This document shows positions 9,111 to 18,005 of a DNA stretch of 64,000 nucleotides, in pieces. Position numbers and translations under genes: made by a program. Numbering within the stretch: the stretch's first letter is position 1; each line of letters begins with the position of its first letter. The notes under the pieces were generated by a model, which saw only the letters and a list, made by a program, of their open reading frames with translations, ran no database searches and was not told the DNA's origin. The stretch is from CBETVX01 sp965539935 (GTDB lineage: Bacteria > Bacillota > Clostridia > Peptostreptococcales > Caminicellaceae): positions 1 through 64,000 of the forward strand of contig CBETVX010000001.1 in assembly GCA_965539935.1 (NCBI GenBank), read 5' to 3'.

Positions 9111-10871
9111 CTATAGATTATATTTTCTTCTAACATCTATTGCTATTTGATTTGCAGCCTTCATACCAGTGTTAAGGGCTCCTTGCATCCAGCCATGATT
9201 GGGGGAAATATGTTCTCCTGCAAAGACTAATTTTCCGTTGTATTCTGGGAGAGACATTTCATAGGCAAAAAGTTTTCTTTGTTCAGGAGTAAAGTAGCAA
9301 AAAGCACCCTTAAAAGATTCTTCATTATACCATTGAATACTCTTAAAATCATAAACAATAGAATCTATATATTTACTACTTAAACCGTGTACCTTTGATA
9401 TTTGATTTTTAACTTCCTTTAATCTTCTTTCATCATTCATATTACCTAAGCGGATGGCATCTTGAGTGAAGTTATAGGAAGCTAAGAGAACACCAGGAGC
9501 ATTAGGGGAAGTATTAGGTCTAAGGCTCCAGTTATCTATAGGATAATTACAGCAGTTTGATTTAATAGTTTCAGGATTACAAATTGCCATTGCGTGATCC
9601 GATGGATACCATATAGATGAAATGGGAAGGTCTGTATATGAGCCACCTCCTACAATACCTTGCTTTTCCCAAAAACGATTTTTACATAAAAGAAGAGTTT
9701 TTTGGGATGTAGCATAACTTACTTCTTTAATGGCTTGCATTTTTCTTGTATTGAATAGAGGATTCACTTCTACATTTCTAAGGGTAGAATAGGGAATTGC
9801 ACAGACAACATAATCAAAATCTTCAAATCCATTGTTATTACAATACTTATTTCCATATTCTAAAGTCACCTTATTTTTTTGGGAAGAATAACTTATACTT
9901 TTAACCCATGTACCACTGTGCCATCGTACCTTTCCTAATGCATCCTTGGGAATATTTACATAATCCTTAGGATTTTTAGACATAAGAGATTTATAAAAGG
10001 ACATAGGGAGTTTAGATAAACCACCAACAATTTCATAGGGATAGGAAAAATCCGTTGGATATTCTTCCTGTAATATTTCTATATAACTATTGTAATAAAA
10101 GGAACCAGCTAGGGGAACTATAGAGCTTATTAATTCAATCGCCCCTTGACTAAGCCCCATGACCTCTTGGACTTGACGGATATTGAGACCAGTCCAGTAG
10201 AGAAGACTTCTACTATACCTTGGTATAATCTGTAAAATCTCTTTTCTAACCTTAGGAGTAAGCATATTAAGTGGAGTAATTAATCCATAATCAACTAGCT
10301 TTTGCCAAGGAGTAGATTTTTCCCAAGGGGTTAAATTAAACTCAGGATAGATTTTTTCCATTACACTTTTACCTGAAGAATCATTTCTAACCCTTATATT
10401 TCTAATATATATAAAGGCATTTTCATTAATCTGTGCAAAGGGCCTTGTATCAAGACCAAAGTTATTAATATAATGCCATGTGGTTTCATGACTAGTTGGA
10501 ATACGCATTGGACCAAGTTCACCATAGAGACTTTTTTTCCTATCAAAATAATATGTATTTACTCGTCCACCAATTCTATCCTCTAGGGCATCGTATATAT
10601 CTATATCACATCCAAGTTTTCTAAGCTCATAGGCCGAAGATAGACCTGCAAGTCCACCGCCGATAATTCCCACCTTAGTTCCCTTAAGTTTTCCAGGCTC
10701 TATAATTTTAGTGATTTCTAATGGTGGACTCAGTGTTTCTATAATATTATTGAAGTCCTCTAATCTATCTGCAAAAAACAAAGAAGTTTTTAGCAGATAA
10801 TGTCTTTCCCTATTAGTTGGATTATCTGGAGGTAGTTTTGGACAGGGTTTGTTAAAAGAATTTTCAAACAT
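9111..10871 (-). CDS. Flavin-dependent amine oxidase / L-amino-acid-oxidase-like protein
   Basis: The product is 586 residues, within the range for flavin monoamine oxidases. The FAD dinucleotide-binding fold starts near residue 65 with KVGIIGGGLAGLSSAYELR, and the second FAD segment GGRVNTYYF and ELGPMRIP follow, typical of L-amino-acid oxidases. The C-terminal FAD motif reads LVFAGEHISPNHGWMQGALN. Such enzymes use O2 in aerobes; in an anaerobe the electron acceptor is unclear. There is no Tat or Sec signal. It is divergent from a YjiH-family membrane gene, so the two may share regulation. Substrate is not predictable. Confidence 0.82.
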   Translation of the reverse strand: MFENSFNKPCPKLPPDNPTNRERHYLLKTSLFFADRLEDFNNIIETLSPPLEITKIIEPGKLKGTKVGIIGGGLAGLSSAYELRKLGCDIDIYDALEDRIGGRVNTYYFDRKKSLYGELGPMRIPTSHETTWHYINNFGLDTRPFAQINENAFIYIRNIRVRNDSSGKSVMEKIYPEFNLTPWEKSTPWQKLVDYGLITPLNMLTPKVRKEILQIIPRYSRSLLYWTGLNIRQVQEVMGLSQGAIELISSIVPLAGSFYYNSYIEILQEEYPTDFSYPYEIVGGLSKLPMSFYKSLMSKNPKDYVNIPKDALGKVRWHSGTWVKSISYSSQKNKVTLEYGNKYCNNNGFEDFDYVVCAIPYSTLRNVEVNPLFNTRKMQAIKEVSYATSQKTLLLCKNRFWEKQGIVGGGSYTDLPISSIWYPSDHAMAICNPETIKSNCCNYPIDNWSLRPNTSPNAPGVLLASYNFTQDAIRLGNMNDERRLKEVKNQISKVHGLSSKYIDSIVYDFKSIQWYNEESFKGAFCYFTPEQRKLFAYEMSLPEYNGKLVFAGEHISPNHGWMQGALNTGMKAANQIAIDVRRKYNL

Positions 10872-11066
10872 AGAATAATACCTCCTTTCTCAATATAATT
10901 TTTAAAAGATACTTAATTTAAATATATTAGAGAAAGTAAGTATTATTCTAATAATATACATAAGCTAATGGAAAGGAAGTAATAGAAGCTTAAAAAATTT
11001 TTGTGAATTATCAAAAAATTTGCAATATAATTATATTATAAAAAATTATCAAAGGGGGAATTGTAA

Positions 11067-12380
11067 GTGGAAAAAGCTAAGTTGCAAAATGAAAACAAAC
11101 AAAGTAGCATGTTTAAATTTATTCTCTTTAGTTTAATAGGTATTTTTATGTTTTTTATACCTATAAGTATCGGTGGAAACTCAACTATACCCTTAGACCA
11201 TTTGGTAACTGGCGTAAAAACAAGTCTTCCAACCATTGCACCTATTTATGCAATTGTGGTAATAATCTTAGGAGGTCTAAGTCCTTTTCTAAAAAAGACC
11301 TGGAATAAGGACAAAGTAACATCGGTATTTTCTATACTAAAATTATTGGGAGTAATTGTTGCATTTATGGCCTACTTTAAATTTGGGCCAGCATGGCTTT
11401 TTGAACCGGATATGGTGCCCTTTTTATTTGACAAACTTGTTATTCCAGTTGGATTAATAGTTCCAATAGGAGCTGTTTTCTTAGCTTTTCTTGTGGGATA
11501 TGGATTATTAGAATTTATTGGGGTATTAATGCAGCCAATAATGAGGCCTATCTGGAAGACGCCGGGGAGGTCAGCGGTAGATGCAGTGGCGTCCTTTGTA
11601 GGTAGTTATTCAATTGGACTTTTGATTACAAATAGAGTTTTTAAAGAAGGCAAATATACAATAAAGGAAGCATGTATAATAGCTACTGGATTTTCAACTG
11701 TATCGGCTACATTTATGATAATAGTGGCAAAAACATTAGGTCTTATGGATATATGGAATACCTTCTTCTGGTCAACACTGATTATTACATTTATTGTTAC
11801 GGCCATAACAGTAAGAATTAAACCATTAAGTAGTAAAGATGATACCTATATTAGTGGAAAGGGTATACCAGAACCAAAGAATGAAGGAAATATCTTTAAA
11901 AATGCATTAAAGGAAGGATTAAAGGCTTCATCAACATCACCATCATTGGGAAAAAACATTATGGATAATCTAAGGGATGGTTTTGCAATGGCAATGGGAA
12001 TTCTTCCTTCCATATTATCGGTGGGATTATTAGGTCTAATTTTAGCTAAATACACCCCAATTTTTGATATTATAGGCTATATATTCTATCCATTTGCATT
12101 GGTTTTACAGGTTCCAGAGCCTATGCTTGCTGCTAAAGCCATGGCAGTTGAAGTTGCCGAGATGTTCTTGCCTGCTTTACTTGTAACTGGAGCTCCCCTT
12201 ATTACAAAGTTTGTTATTGGCGTAATTTCCATATCTTCAATATTATTTTTCTCAGCTTCAATACCCTGTATACTATCAACAGAAATTCCTATTAGCATAA
12301 CTGAGATATTAATAATATGGATAGAGAGAACAATACTTACATTGATTATAGCTGCGCCCTTGGCATTTTTGATATTTTAA
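11067..12380 (+). CDS. YjiH-family membrane protein with nucleoside-recognition (Gate) domains
   Basis: The product is 437 residues with about ten membrane helices. Two Gate-like segments are visible: near residues 140-190 (PIMRPIWKTPGRSAVDAVASF) and near 290-360 (NLRDGFAMAMGILPS). This matches YjiH-type proteins, presumed transporters of unknown substrate. GTG 11067 is chosen because AAAGGGGG lies 8 bases upstream and an in-frame stop directly precedes it. It is divergently arranged with the amine oxidase, which suggests that it may import that enzyme's substrate; this is inference only. Confidence 0.8.
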   Translation: MEKAKLQNENKQSSMFKFILFSLIGIFMFFIPISIGGNSTIPLDHLVTGVKTSLPTIAPIYAIVVIILGGLSPFLKKTWNKDKVTSVFSILKLLGVIVAFMAYFKFGPAWLFEPDMVPFLFDKLVIPVGLIVPIGAVFLAFLVGYGLLEFIGVLMQPIMRPIWKTPGRSAVDAVASFVGSYSIGLLITNRVFKEGKYTIKEACIIATGFSTVSATFMIIVAKTLGLMDIWNTFFWSTLIITFIVTAITVRIKPLSSKDDTYISGKGIPEPKNEGNIFKNALKEGLKASSTSPSLGKNIMDNLRDGFAMAMGILPSILSVGLLGLILAKYTPIFDIIGYIFYPFALVLQVPEPMLAAKAMAVEVAEMFLPALLVTGAPLITKFVIGVISISSILFFSASIPCILSTEIPISITEILIIWIERTILTLIIAAPLAFLIF

Positions 12381-12427
12381 GAAATATATTAGAAATAGTT
12401 TAATACTAGATAAATTTGAATGATGTG

Positions 12428-12454
12428 ACCTAGCATTTAAGTGCTAGGTTTTTT
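12428..12454 (+). terminator. Intrinsic terminator of the YjiH-family gene
   Basis: Stem ACCTAGCA/TGCTAGGT with a six-base loop, followed by TTTTTT. Confidence 0.85.
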
Positions 12455-12612
12455 CTTTTTAAAAAATATTTTAAGTGGACTCTAAATCCACTAATTGTTA
12501 TAAAAACATAGTTTTTGTAAATAATAAAAGGCGATAGGTAATTGTTAAAAACTATTTGTAAAGGATACTTATAACAGTAATTCTCTTAAATATTAGAAAG
12601 GATGGTGAATTT

Positions 12613-13125
12613 ATGACTAAGCCCAAATCTATAAGTGTTACTAAACCGGTAAGGGAAGATTTACCTAAGGAAAAATTTGATGAACTTGAAAAATTTATTG
12701 ATGGCATGGAAACCACAAAGGGTGCATTGATAGAAATATTACATAAGGCCCAGCAAATATTTGGTTACCTTCCAAGGGATGTACAACTTTACGTTGCTAG
12801 GAAGCTAGGAATTCCAGGGGCAGAGGTGTTTGGAGTAGTTAGTTTCTATTCATACTTCACAACTAAGCCAAGGGGTAAACATACAATTAGTGTGTGTATG
12901 GGAACTGCTTGCTTTGTAAGGGGAGCTGACAAGATAGTAGAAAGGTTTAAGGAAAGGCTAGGTATCGAATCAAATGAAATAACAGAGGATGGATTATTTA
13001 GCCTAAAGGATGTTAGATGTGTAGGAGCATGTGGCCTAGCACCAGTAGTTATGGTGGATGATAAAGTATATGGTCGTGTTAAAGTAGAGGAAGTGGATGA
13101 AATAATTGAAAAGTATCGCGGTTAG
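12613..13125 (+). CDS. hydC: NuoE-like [2Fe-2S] subunit of the NAD-linked [FeFe] hydrogenase (HydC/HndA)
   Basis: The product is 170 residues. A thioredoxin-fold [2Fe-2S] domain has ligands Cys95, Cys100, Cys136 and Cys140 (CMGTACFVRG and CVGACGLAP), the NuoE pattern. In multimeric [FeFe] hydrogenases this subunit passes electrons between the NuoF-like flavin subunit and the catalytic subunit. It is the first gene of a four-gene operon, 12 bases before the next one. GAAAGGATGG lies upstream of ATG 12613. A partial Rex-like half site (TTGTTAAAAAC, 12542-12552) lies upstream, but there is no convincing second half. Confidence 0.9.
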   Translation: MTKPKSISVTKPVREDLPKEKFDELEKFIDGMETTKGALIEILHKAQQIFGYLPRDVQLYVARKLGIPGAEVFGVVSFYSYFTTKPRGKHTISVCMGTACFVRGADKIVERFKERLGIESNEITEDGLFSLKDVRCVGACGLAPVVMVDDKVYGRVKVEEVDEIIEKYRG

Positions 13126-13137
13126 GAGGTGTATTAA

Positions 13138-13530
13138 TTGAAAATAAAATCATTGGAAGAATTAAAGAAAATAAGAGAAGAATCAATAGAGAGGGTCAAT
13201 CTTAGGGAGCATGGAGAAACCGCTGATGACAGAATCGAAATACTAATCGGGATGGCAACCTGTGGTATTTCTGCTGGTGCAAGGGAAACCCTTAATGCAA
13301 TGATAGATGAAGTAAGTAAGGAGAAATTAGATAACGTAAAGGTAATACCTGTAGGTTGCTTAGGAAATTGCAATGAAGAACCTTTATTACAAGTAAATAT
13401 TCCAGGACAGAAGCCAGTTTTTTATAGGAAAATAGATGAAAAGAAGGGGAAAGAAATAATTAGAAAACATATAAAGGGTGGAGAAATAATTGATAAATAC
13501 ACTATAGATATAGATATAAAAAGAGCATGA
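13138..13530 (+). CDS. HndB-like [2Fe-2S] ferredoxin subunit of the hydrogenase
   Basis: The product is 130 residues. It resembles the thioredoxin-like [2Fe-2S] ferredoxin subunit seen as a separate gene (HndB) in NAD(P)-reducing [FeFe] hydrogenase operons. The cluster ligands are in GMATCGISAGA (Cys at about residue 41) and GCLGNCNEEP near residues 79-83, the usual two-plus-two arrangement with one N-terminal Cys less obvious. TTG 13138 follows GGAGGTG. It sits between the NuoE- and NuoF-like genes, whose context fixes its role as an electron-transfer subunit. Confidence 0.85.
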   Translation: MKIKSLEELKKIREESIERVNLREHGETADDRIEILIGMATCGISAGARETLNAMIDEVSKEKLDNVKVIPVGCLGNCNEEPLLQVNIPGQKPVFYRKIDEKKGKEIIRKHIKGGEIIDKYTIDIDIKRA

Positions 13531-13535
13531 TAAAA

Positions 13536-13620
13536 AGTTAAGAGTTAAAATTTAAATTTTAAATGCCTAAAAAATTAGACCCTAATAATTCTTAATTTTT
13601 AATTCTTAATTCAAAAATAG
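13536..13620. repeat. AT-rich imperfect inverted repeat inside the hydrogenase operon
   Basis: The 100-bp gap between the HndB-like and NuoF-like genes contains TTAAGAGTTAAAATTTAAA and, oppositely oriented, TTCTTAATTTTTAATTCTT. The motif AATTAAGAATT recurs at about 17076-17086 after hydA. This looks like a degenerate dispersed AT-rich element; low complexity makes it uncertain. Confidence 0.4.
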
Positions 13621-13630
13621 GAGGTAGCAT

Positions 13631-15265
13631 ATGGGAAGGACTCGTACTAATATAATGGTTTGTGGTGGTACAGGATGTGTTGCCAGTGAGAGCGAAAAAG
13701 TTAAAAGGAATTTAGAACTGATCATAAAGGCTAGGGGTTATGGAGAGGAAGTCAATGTAATACAAACCGGTTGTTTTGGTTTCTGTGAGCAAGGCCCCAT
13801 TGTAAAAATAGAGCCAGATAATGTATTTTATGTAAGGGTTAGTCCAAAGGATGCTAAAGATATTGTTGATGAACATATTATTAAGGGAAGAAGGGTAGAA
13901 AGGCTATTATTTGAAGATCCTGAAAGTCATAAAAAAATCCAAAGGCAAAAAGATATGGCCTTTTATAAAAAACAGCTTAGGATTGCCCTTAGGAACTGTG
14001 GCCTAATAAACCCTGAAGACATATATGAATACATAGCAGTAGGTGGCTATGAAGCCCTAGGTAAGGCCATTACTACAATGAGTAGAGATGAAGTTATAGA
14101 TGTAATTAAAAGATCGGGATTAAGAGGCCGTGGGGGAGGAGGATTTCCAACAGGACTTAAATGGCAGATAACAAAACAGCAAGAGGGAGAGCCTAAATTT
14201 ATAATTTGTAATGCCGATGAAGGTGACCCAGGGGCATTTATGGATAGGAGTGTTTTGGAAGGAGATCCCCATAGTATAATAGAGGCCATGGCCATAGGAG
14301 CCTATGCCATAGGAGCAGATAAAGGCTTAATATACATTAGAGCAGAATATCCTCTGGCAATAAAGCGGCTAAAAATTGCCATATCTCAAGCTAGGGAAGC
14401 AGGGCTTCTAGGGGAAAATATATTTGGTACGGATTTTAGCTTTGACATAGATATAAAACTTGGTGCAGGAGCCTTTGTATGTGGTGAAGAAACTGCCCTT
14501 ATCAATTCATGTGAGGGAAAAAGGGGAGAACCAAATTATAAACCACCGTACCCAGCCCAAGAAGGATATTGGGGACATCCAACTTGTGTAAACAATGTAG
14601 AAACCTTTGCTAATATACCCCAGATTATAATAAAGGGCCCAGAATGGTTTAGCGGTATTGGTACGGAAAAAAGCAAAGGAACTAAAGTATTTGCCCTTGC
14701 AGGAAAAGTAAATAATGTAGGTCTTGTGGAAGTTCCAATGGGGATTACCCTTAGGGAAATAGTATATGATATTGGCGGCGGTATCCAAGGGGGTAAGAAG
14801 TGTAAAGGAGTACAAACCGGTGGGCCTTCTGGTGGAGTTATTCCAGAAAAGGATCTAGATACACCAATAGATTATGATAGCCTTATTGCAAAGGGTTCAA
14901 TGATGGGTTCTGGTGGACTTATAGTTATGGATGAAGATGACAATATGGTAAATATAGCAAAATTCTATTTAGAGTTTACCATGGATGAATCCTGTGGTAG
15001 ATGTACCCCTTGTAGAATAGGAACAAAAAGACTCTATGAAATGCTGAATAAAATAACCAGTGGCAAAGCCACCATGGCAGATATTGATGCCATGAAGCAA
15101 CTGGCCTATATGGTTAAGGATGGGTCTTTATGTGGATTGGGACAAAGCGCCCCAAATCCAATAATAAGCACCCTCAAACATTTCTGGGATGAATATATGG
15201 CATTCATCAAGGATGGGGACAATTCCCAGGGGGATGGAAAAAATAAAATGGATTTAAAATCATAG
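13631..15265 (+). CDS. hydB: NuoF-like NAD/FMN-binding subunit of the [FeFe] hydrogenase (HydB/HndC)
   Basis: The product is 544 residues. The N-terminal thioredoxin-like [2Fe-2S] domain has ligands Cys11, Cys16, Cys48 and Cys52. The NuoF core follows: glycine-rich NADH/FMN-binding GLRGRGGGGFPTGLKW near residues 164-178, NADEGDPGAFMDRSVLEGDP, and the [4Fe-4S] ligands Cys455, Cys458, Cys461 (CGRCTPCRIG) and Cys501. It oxidises or reduces NAD(H) and exchanges electrons with HydA. The C-terminal ferredoxin-like domain found in many HydB proteins is absent: translation stops ~40 residues after Cys501. hydA begins 18 bases later, leaving no room for a frameshifted tail. Confidence 0.9.
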   Translation: MGRTRTNIMVCGGTGCVASESEKVKRNLELIIKARGYGEEVNVIQTGCFGFCEQGPIVKIEPDNVFYVRVSPKDAKDIVDEHIIKGRRVERLLFEDPESHKKIQRQKDMAFYKKQLRIALRNCGLINPEDIYEYIAVGGYEALGKAITTMSRDEVIDVIKRSGLRGRGGGGFPTGLKWQITKQQEGEPKFIICNADEGDPGAFMDRSVLEGDPHSIIEAMAIGAYAIGADKGLIYIRAEYPLAIKRLKIAISQAREAGLLGENIFGTDFSFDIDIKLGAGAFVCGEETALINSCEGKRGEPNYKPPYPAQEGYWGHPTCVNNVETFANIPQIIIKGPEWFSGIGTEKSKGTKVFALAGKVNNVGLVEVPMGITLREIVYDIGGGIQGGKKCKGVQTGGPSGGVIPEKDLDTPIDYDSLIAKGSMMGSGGLIVMDEDDNMVNIAKFYLEFTMDESCGRCTPCRIGTKRLYEMLNKITSGKATMADIDAMKQLAYMVKDGSLCGLGQSAPNPIISTLKHFWDEYMAFIKDGDNSQGDGKNKMDLKS

Positions 15266-15283
15266 AAGGAGTGAGGTGAAATT

Positions 15284-17071
15284 ATGACTGAAAATCTAGA
15301 AAATCATACAGAAGTAAAGCAAATAAATATAAAAATAAATGACCAAGAGTTACAGGTGCCTGAGGATATGACCATACTTGAGGCAGCCAATAAAGCAGGA
15401 GTAAAGATTCCTACTTTATGCCATCTTGATTTACATGACTTAAAGATGGTAAATAAAACTGCTTCCTGTAGGGTATGTATGGTTGAACTAGAGGATACTA
15501 AGGATAAAAATAGAAATAAGCTGGTACCGGCATGTGTGACAAAACCCTTTGATGGAATGACAATACGGACAGATACTATACGAGCCATAACTGCAAGGAG
15601 AATGTCAGTAGAGCTCCTTTTATCAAATCATCCAAATGAATGTTTTACATGCCCTAAAAATTTAGATTGTGAGCTACAGGCCTTAGCAGCAGAACTGGGA
15701 GTTAGAGAAATAAAATGGGAAGGAGAAAGGATGAACTATCCCAAGGACACTTCTAGCCAGGCCATTGTAAAGGATGCAAATAAATGTATATACTGTAGAA
15801 GATGTGAAACCATGTGTAACGAAGTTCAAACCTGTGGCATATTATCAGGAATCGGTCGTGGTTTTGAAGCCTTTGTAGGACCCTTTGATAACATTCCTAT
15901 GGTGGAATCTTCTTGTACCTATTGTGGACAATGTGTAGCCGTATGTCCAACGGCAGCCCTAACAGAGATCAATCAAACCAATAAGGTATGGGAAGCCATT
16001 AACGACCCAGATAAGCATGTAGTTGTACAAACTGCACCGGCCATCCGTGTTGCAATTGGAGAATTGTTTGGTATGGAGCCAGGAAAGCTTGTAACAGGTA
16101 AAATGGTGACGGCCCTTAAGCGTATGGGATTTGATGGAGTATTTGATACTGATTTTGGAGCTGACTTGACAATTATGGAAGAGGCTGCAGAGCTCATATA
16201 CCGTTTGGAAAACAATAAAACACTACCTATTCTGACCAGTTGCTGTCCAGCCTGGGTTAAATTTATAGAGCATCAGTTCCCAGAACTTTTAGAAATTCCA
16301 TCAACTTGTAAATCACCCCATATTATGTTTGGTACAATAGCAAAAACCTATTATGCTGAGAAAAAGGGAATAGACCCTGATAAAATAGTTGTGGTTTCAG
16401 TCATGCCATGTATTGCAAAAAAGGCAGAGGCAGCTAGACCAGAGCTAACAAAGGATAGAAGAAACAATGTAGATATAGTTATAACTACAAGGGAATTAGG
16501 GGCTATGTTAAAGGAAGCAGGAATAGAATTTGAAGGCCTTCCAGAAGGTGAATTCGATAGACCCCTAGGGGAAACCACAGGGGCTTCAGTTATATTCGGA
16601 ACTACAGGAGGAGTTATAGAGGCAGCTATCCGTACAGCCTATGAATGGATAACTGGAGAAGAACTGGAAAATGTAGAATTCGATCAACTAAGGGGATTAG
16701 AGGGGCTTCGTAGAGCCACTGTTAAAATTGGAGATAAAGATTTAAATATAGGTATTGCCCATGGATTAGGTAATGCCCGTAAACTTCTTGAGGAGATTAG
16801 GGATGGTAAGTCCGATTACCATGCCATAGAGATTATGGCTTGTCCTGGAGGATGTATAGGTGGGGGAGGCCAACCCTATCATCATGGCAATGATGAGATA
16901 ATAAAGAAAAGACAAGAGGGAATATATAAAGAAGATAGGGGTAAAAAGTATAGAAAATCCCATGAAAATAAAGAAGTACTTAAGTTATATGAAGAATACT
17001 TAGGAAAGCCCTTCAGTCATAAGGCCCATGAACTTTTACACACCCACTATGAGGAACGGGAAAGGATTTAA
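15284..17071 (+). CDS. hydA: [FeFe] hydrogenase catalytic subunit HydA (group A)
   Basis: The enzyme catalyses reversible H2 oxidation and proton reduction in the cytosol. The product is 595 residues. In order: [2Fe-2S] domain (Cys46, Cys62, Cys65, Cys84); His-ligated [4Fe-4S] (His116, Cys120, Cys123, Cys129); two [4Fe-4S] clusters (CIYCRRCETMC from 168, CTYCGQCVAVCP from 211); and the H-cluster domain with TSCCPAW (proton-relay Cys320, ligand Cys321), MPCIAKK (Cys375) and CPGGCIGGGGQP (Cys520, Cys524). All are intact. The small-subunit-like tail is fused at the C-terminus. The operon with NuoE- and NuoF-like subunits suggests a NAD-linked, possibly electron-bifurcating, hydrogenase. Maturases HydEFG are not in the window. 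Confidence 0.96.
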   Translation: MTENLENHTEVKQINIKINDQELQVPEDMTILEAANKAGVKIPTLCHLDLHDLKMVNKTASCRVCMVELEDTKDKNRNKLVPACVTKPFDGMTIRTDTIRAITARRMSVELLLSNHPNECFTCPKNLDCELQALAAELGVREIKWEGERMNYPKDTSSQAIVKDANKCIYCRRCETMCNEVQTCGILSGIGRGFEAFVGPFDNIPMVESSCTYCGQCVAVCPTAALTEINQTNKVWEAINDPDKHVVVQTAPAIRVAIGELFGMEPGKLVTGKMVTALKRMGFDGVFDTDFGADLTIMEEAAELIYRLENNKTLPILTSCCPAWVKFIEHQFPELLEIPSTCKSPHIMFGTIAKTYYAEKKGIDPDKIVVVSVMPCIAKKAEAARPELTKDRRNNVDIVITTRELGAMLKEAGIEFEGLPEGEFDRPLGETTGASVIFGTTGGVIEAAIRTAYEWITGEELENVEFDQLRGLEGLRRATVKIGDKDLNIGIAHGLGNARKLLEEIRDGKSDYHAIEIMACPGGCIGGGGQPYHHGNDEIIKKRQEGIYKEDRGKKYRKSHENKEVLKLYEEYLGKPFSHKAHELLHTHYEERERI

Positions 17072-17097
17072 ATATAATTAAGAATTCTAAAATGAAA

Positions 17098-17133
17098 AGG
17101 ATATGCTATAGATTTAACTATATAGCATATCCT
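17098..17133. terminator. Bidirectional terminator between hydA and metQ
   Basis: A perfect 13-bp stem AGGATATGCTATA/TATAGCATATCCT with a ten-base loop. It is followed by CTTTGTTT on the + strand and by TTTTCATTTT on the minus strand. It lies between two converging operons. Confidence 0.8.
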
Positions 17134-17141
17134 CTTTGTTT

Positions 17142-17954
17142 CTAGAAAGCTGGAACTATAGCTCCTTGAAATTCATCCTCTATATATTTTCTTATTTCTT
17201 CTGATTGCATTATCTCCACTAATTTTTTTATTCTTTCATCTTCCAAATTTTTTGGTGTTACTGTTATAATATTAACATAGGGTGAATCTTTATCTTCTAA
17301 CAAAATAGCATCCTTAGTAGGAACTAGATTTGCCTCAAGGGCATAGGTTGTGTTTATAAAGGCTGCAGCGGCATCATCTAATGTCCTAGGAAGCTGGGCG
17401 GCATCCATGGGCTTAAATTCTAATTCAAGGGGATTTTCAATGATGTCTTTTACTGTAGCCTTTAATCCTACGCCATCCTTTAAAGTAATAAGTCCAGTTT
17501 TTTCAAATAGAATTAGAGCTCGACCTTCATTGGTTGGGTCGTTTGGTAATGTAATAATATCTCCAGTCTGCAAATCATTTGGTGACTGTATTTTTTTAGA
17601 ATATAAACCCATTGGGGCTATCAAAACTTTACCTGCACTAACTAATTCTAAATTATGTTCCTTTGAGAAGGAATCCATATAAGGAATATGCTGAAAGAAA
17701 TTTGCATCTATTTCTCCTTCTGATAAAGCTAAGTTTGGTCTTACATAATCGGTAAATTCAATAACCTGCAAATCAATCCCTTCTTCAGCAAGTAGTGGCT
17801 TAGCAAACTTCAAGATTTGACCTCCAGGAGTTGGATTTGCACCTACTTTTAAAACTGTCATATTTTGCTGTGATATAGTTGAAGAAGTACATCCAATAAA
17901 GATAGATGATACTATAAGCAATATAATAGTAAAAAAAAGTATATTTCTATTCAC
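17142..17954 (-). CDS. metQ: MetQ/NlpA-family substrate-binding lipoprotein (distal copy)
   Basis: The product is 270 residues with an N-terminal signal and a lipobox-like FIGC near residue 21, so it is a membrane-anchored lipoprotein. MetQ landmarks are VGANPTPGGQILKFAKP, DYVRPNLALSEGEIDANFFQ and NDPTNEGRALILFE. It presents methionine or a related compound to the MetNI permease. GTG 17954 follows GGAGGTG. It is the last gene of the SAM-riboswitch-controlled operon and a close paralogue of the preceding gene. VGANPTPG replaces the VGATPVPH of its neighbour, so ligand preference may differ. Confidence 0.88.
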   Translation of the reverse strand: MNRNILFFTIILLIVSSIFIGCTSSTISQQNMTVLKVGANPTPGGQILKFAKPLLAEEGIDLQVIEFTDYVRPNLALSEGEIDANFFQHIPYMDSFSKEHNLELVSAGKVLIAPMGLYSKKIQSPNDLQTGDIITLPNDPTNEGRALILFEKTGLITLKDGVGLKATVKDIIENPLELEFKPMDAAQLPRTLDDAAAAFINTTYALEANLVPTKDAILLEDKDSPYVNIITVTPKNLEDERIKKLVEIMQSEEIRKYIEDEFQGAIVPAF

Positions 17955-18005
17955 CGTTTACACCTCCATGTTTAACCTAATAGATTTTATAAGTAGGTTC
18001 ATTTT

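Noticed and set aside
12541..12570. Rex operator before the hydrogenase operon
   Set aside because: Only one half-site-like TTGTTAAAAAC is present; the inverted second half is missing.
14047..14295. Minus-strand reading frame inside the NuoF-like gene, and similar antisense frames elsewhere
   Set aside because: They lie opposite well-recognised proteins, have no ribosome binding site and show low-complexity translations.
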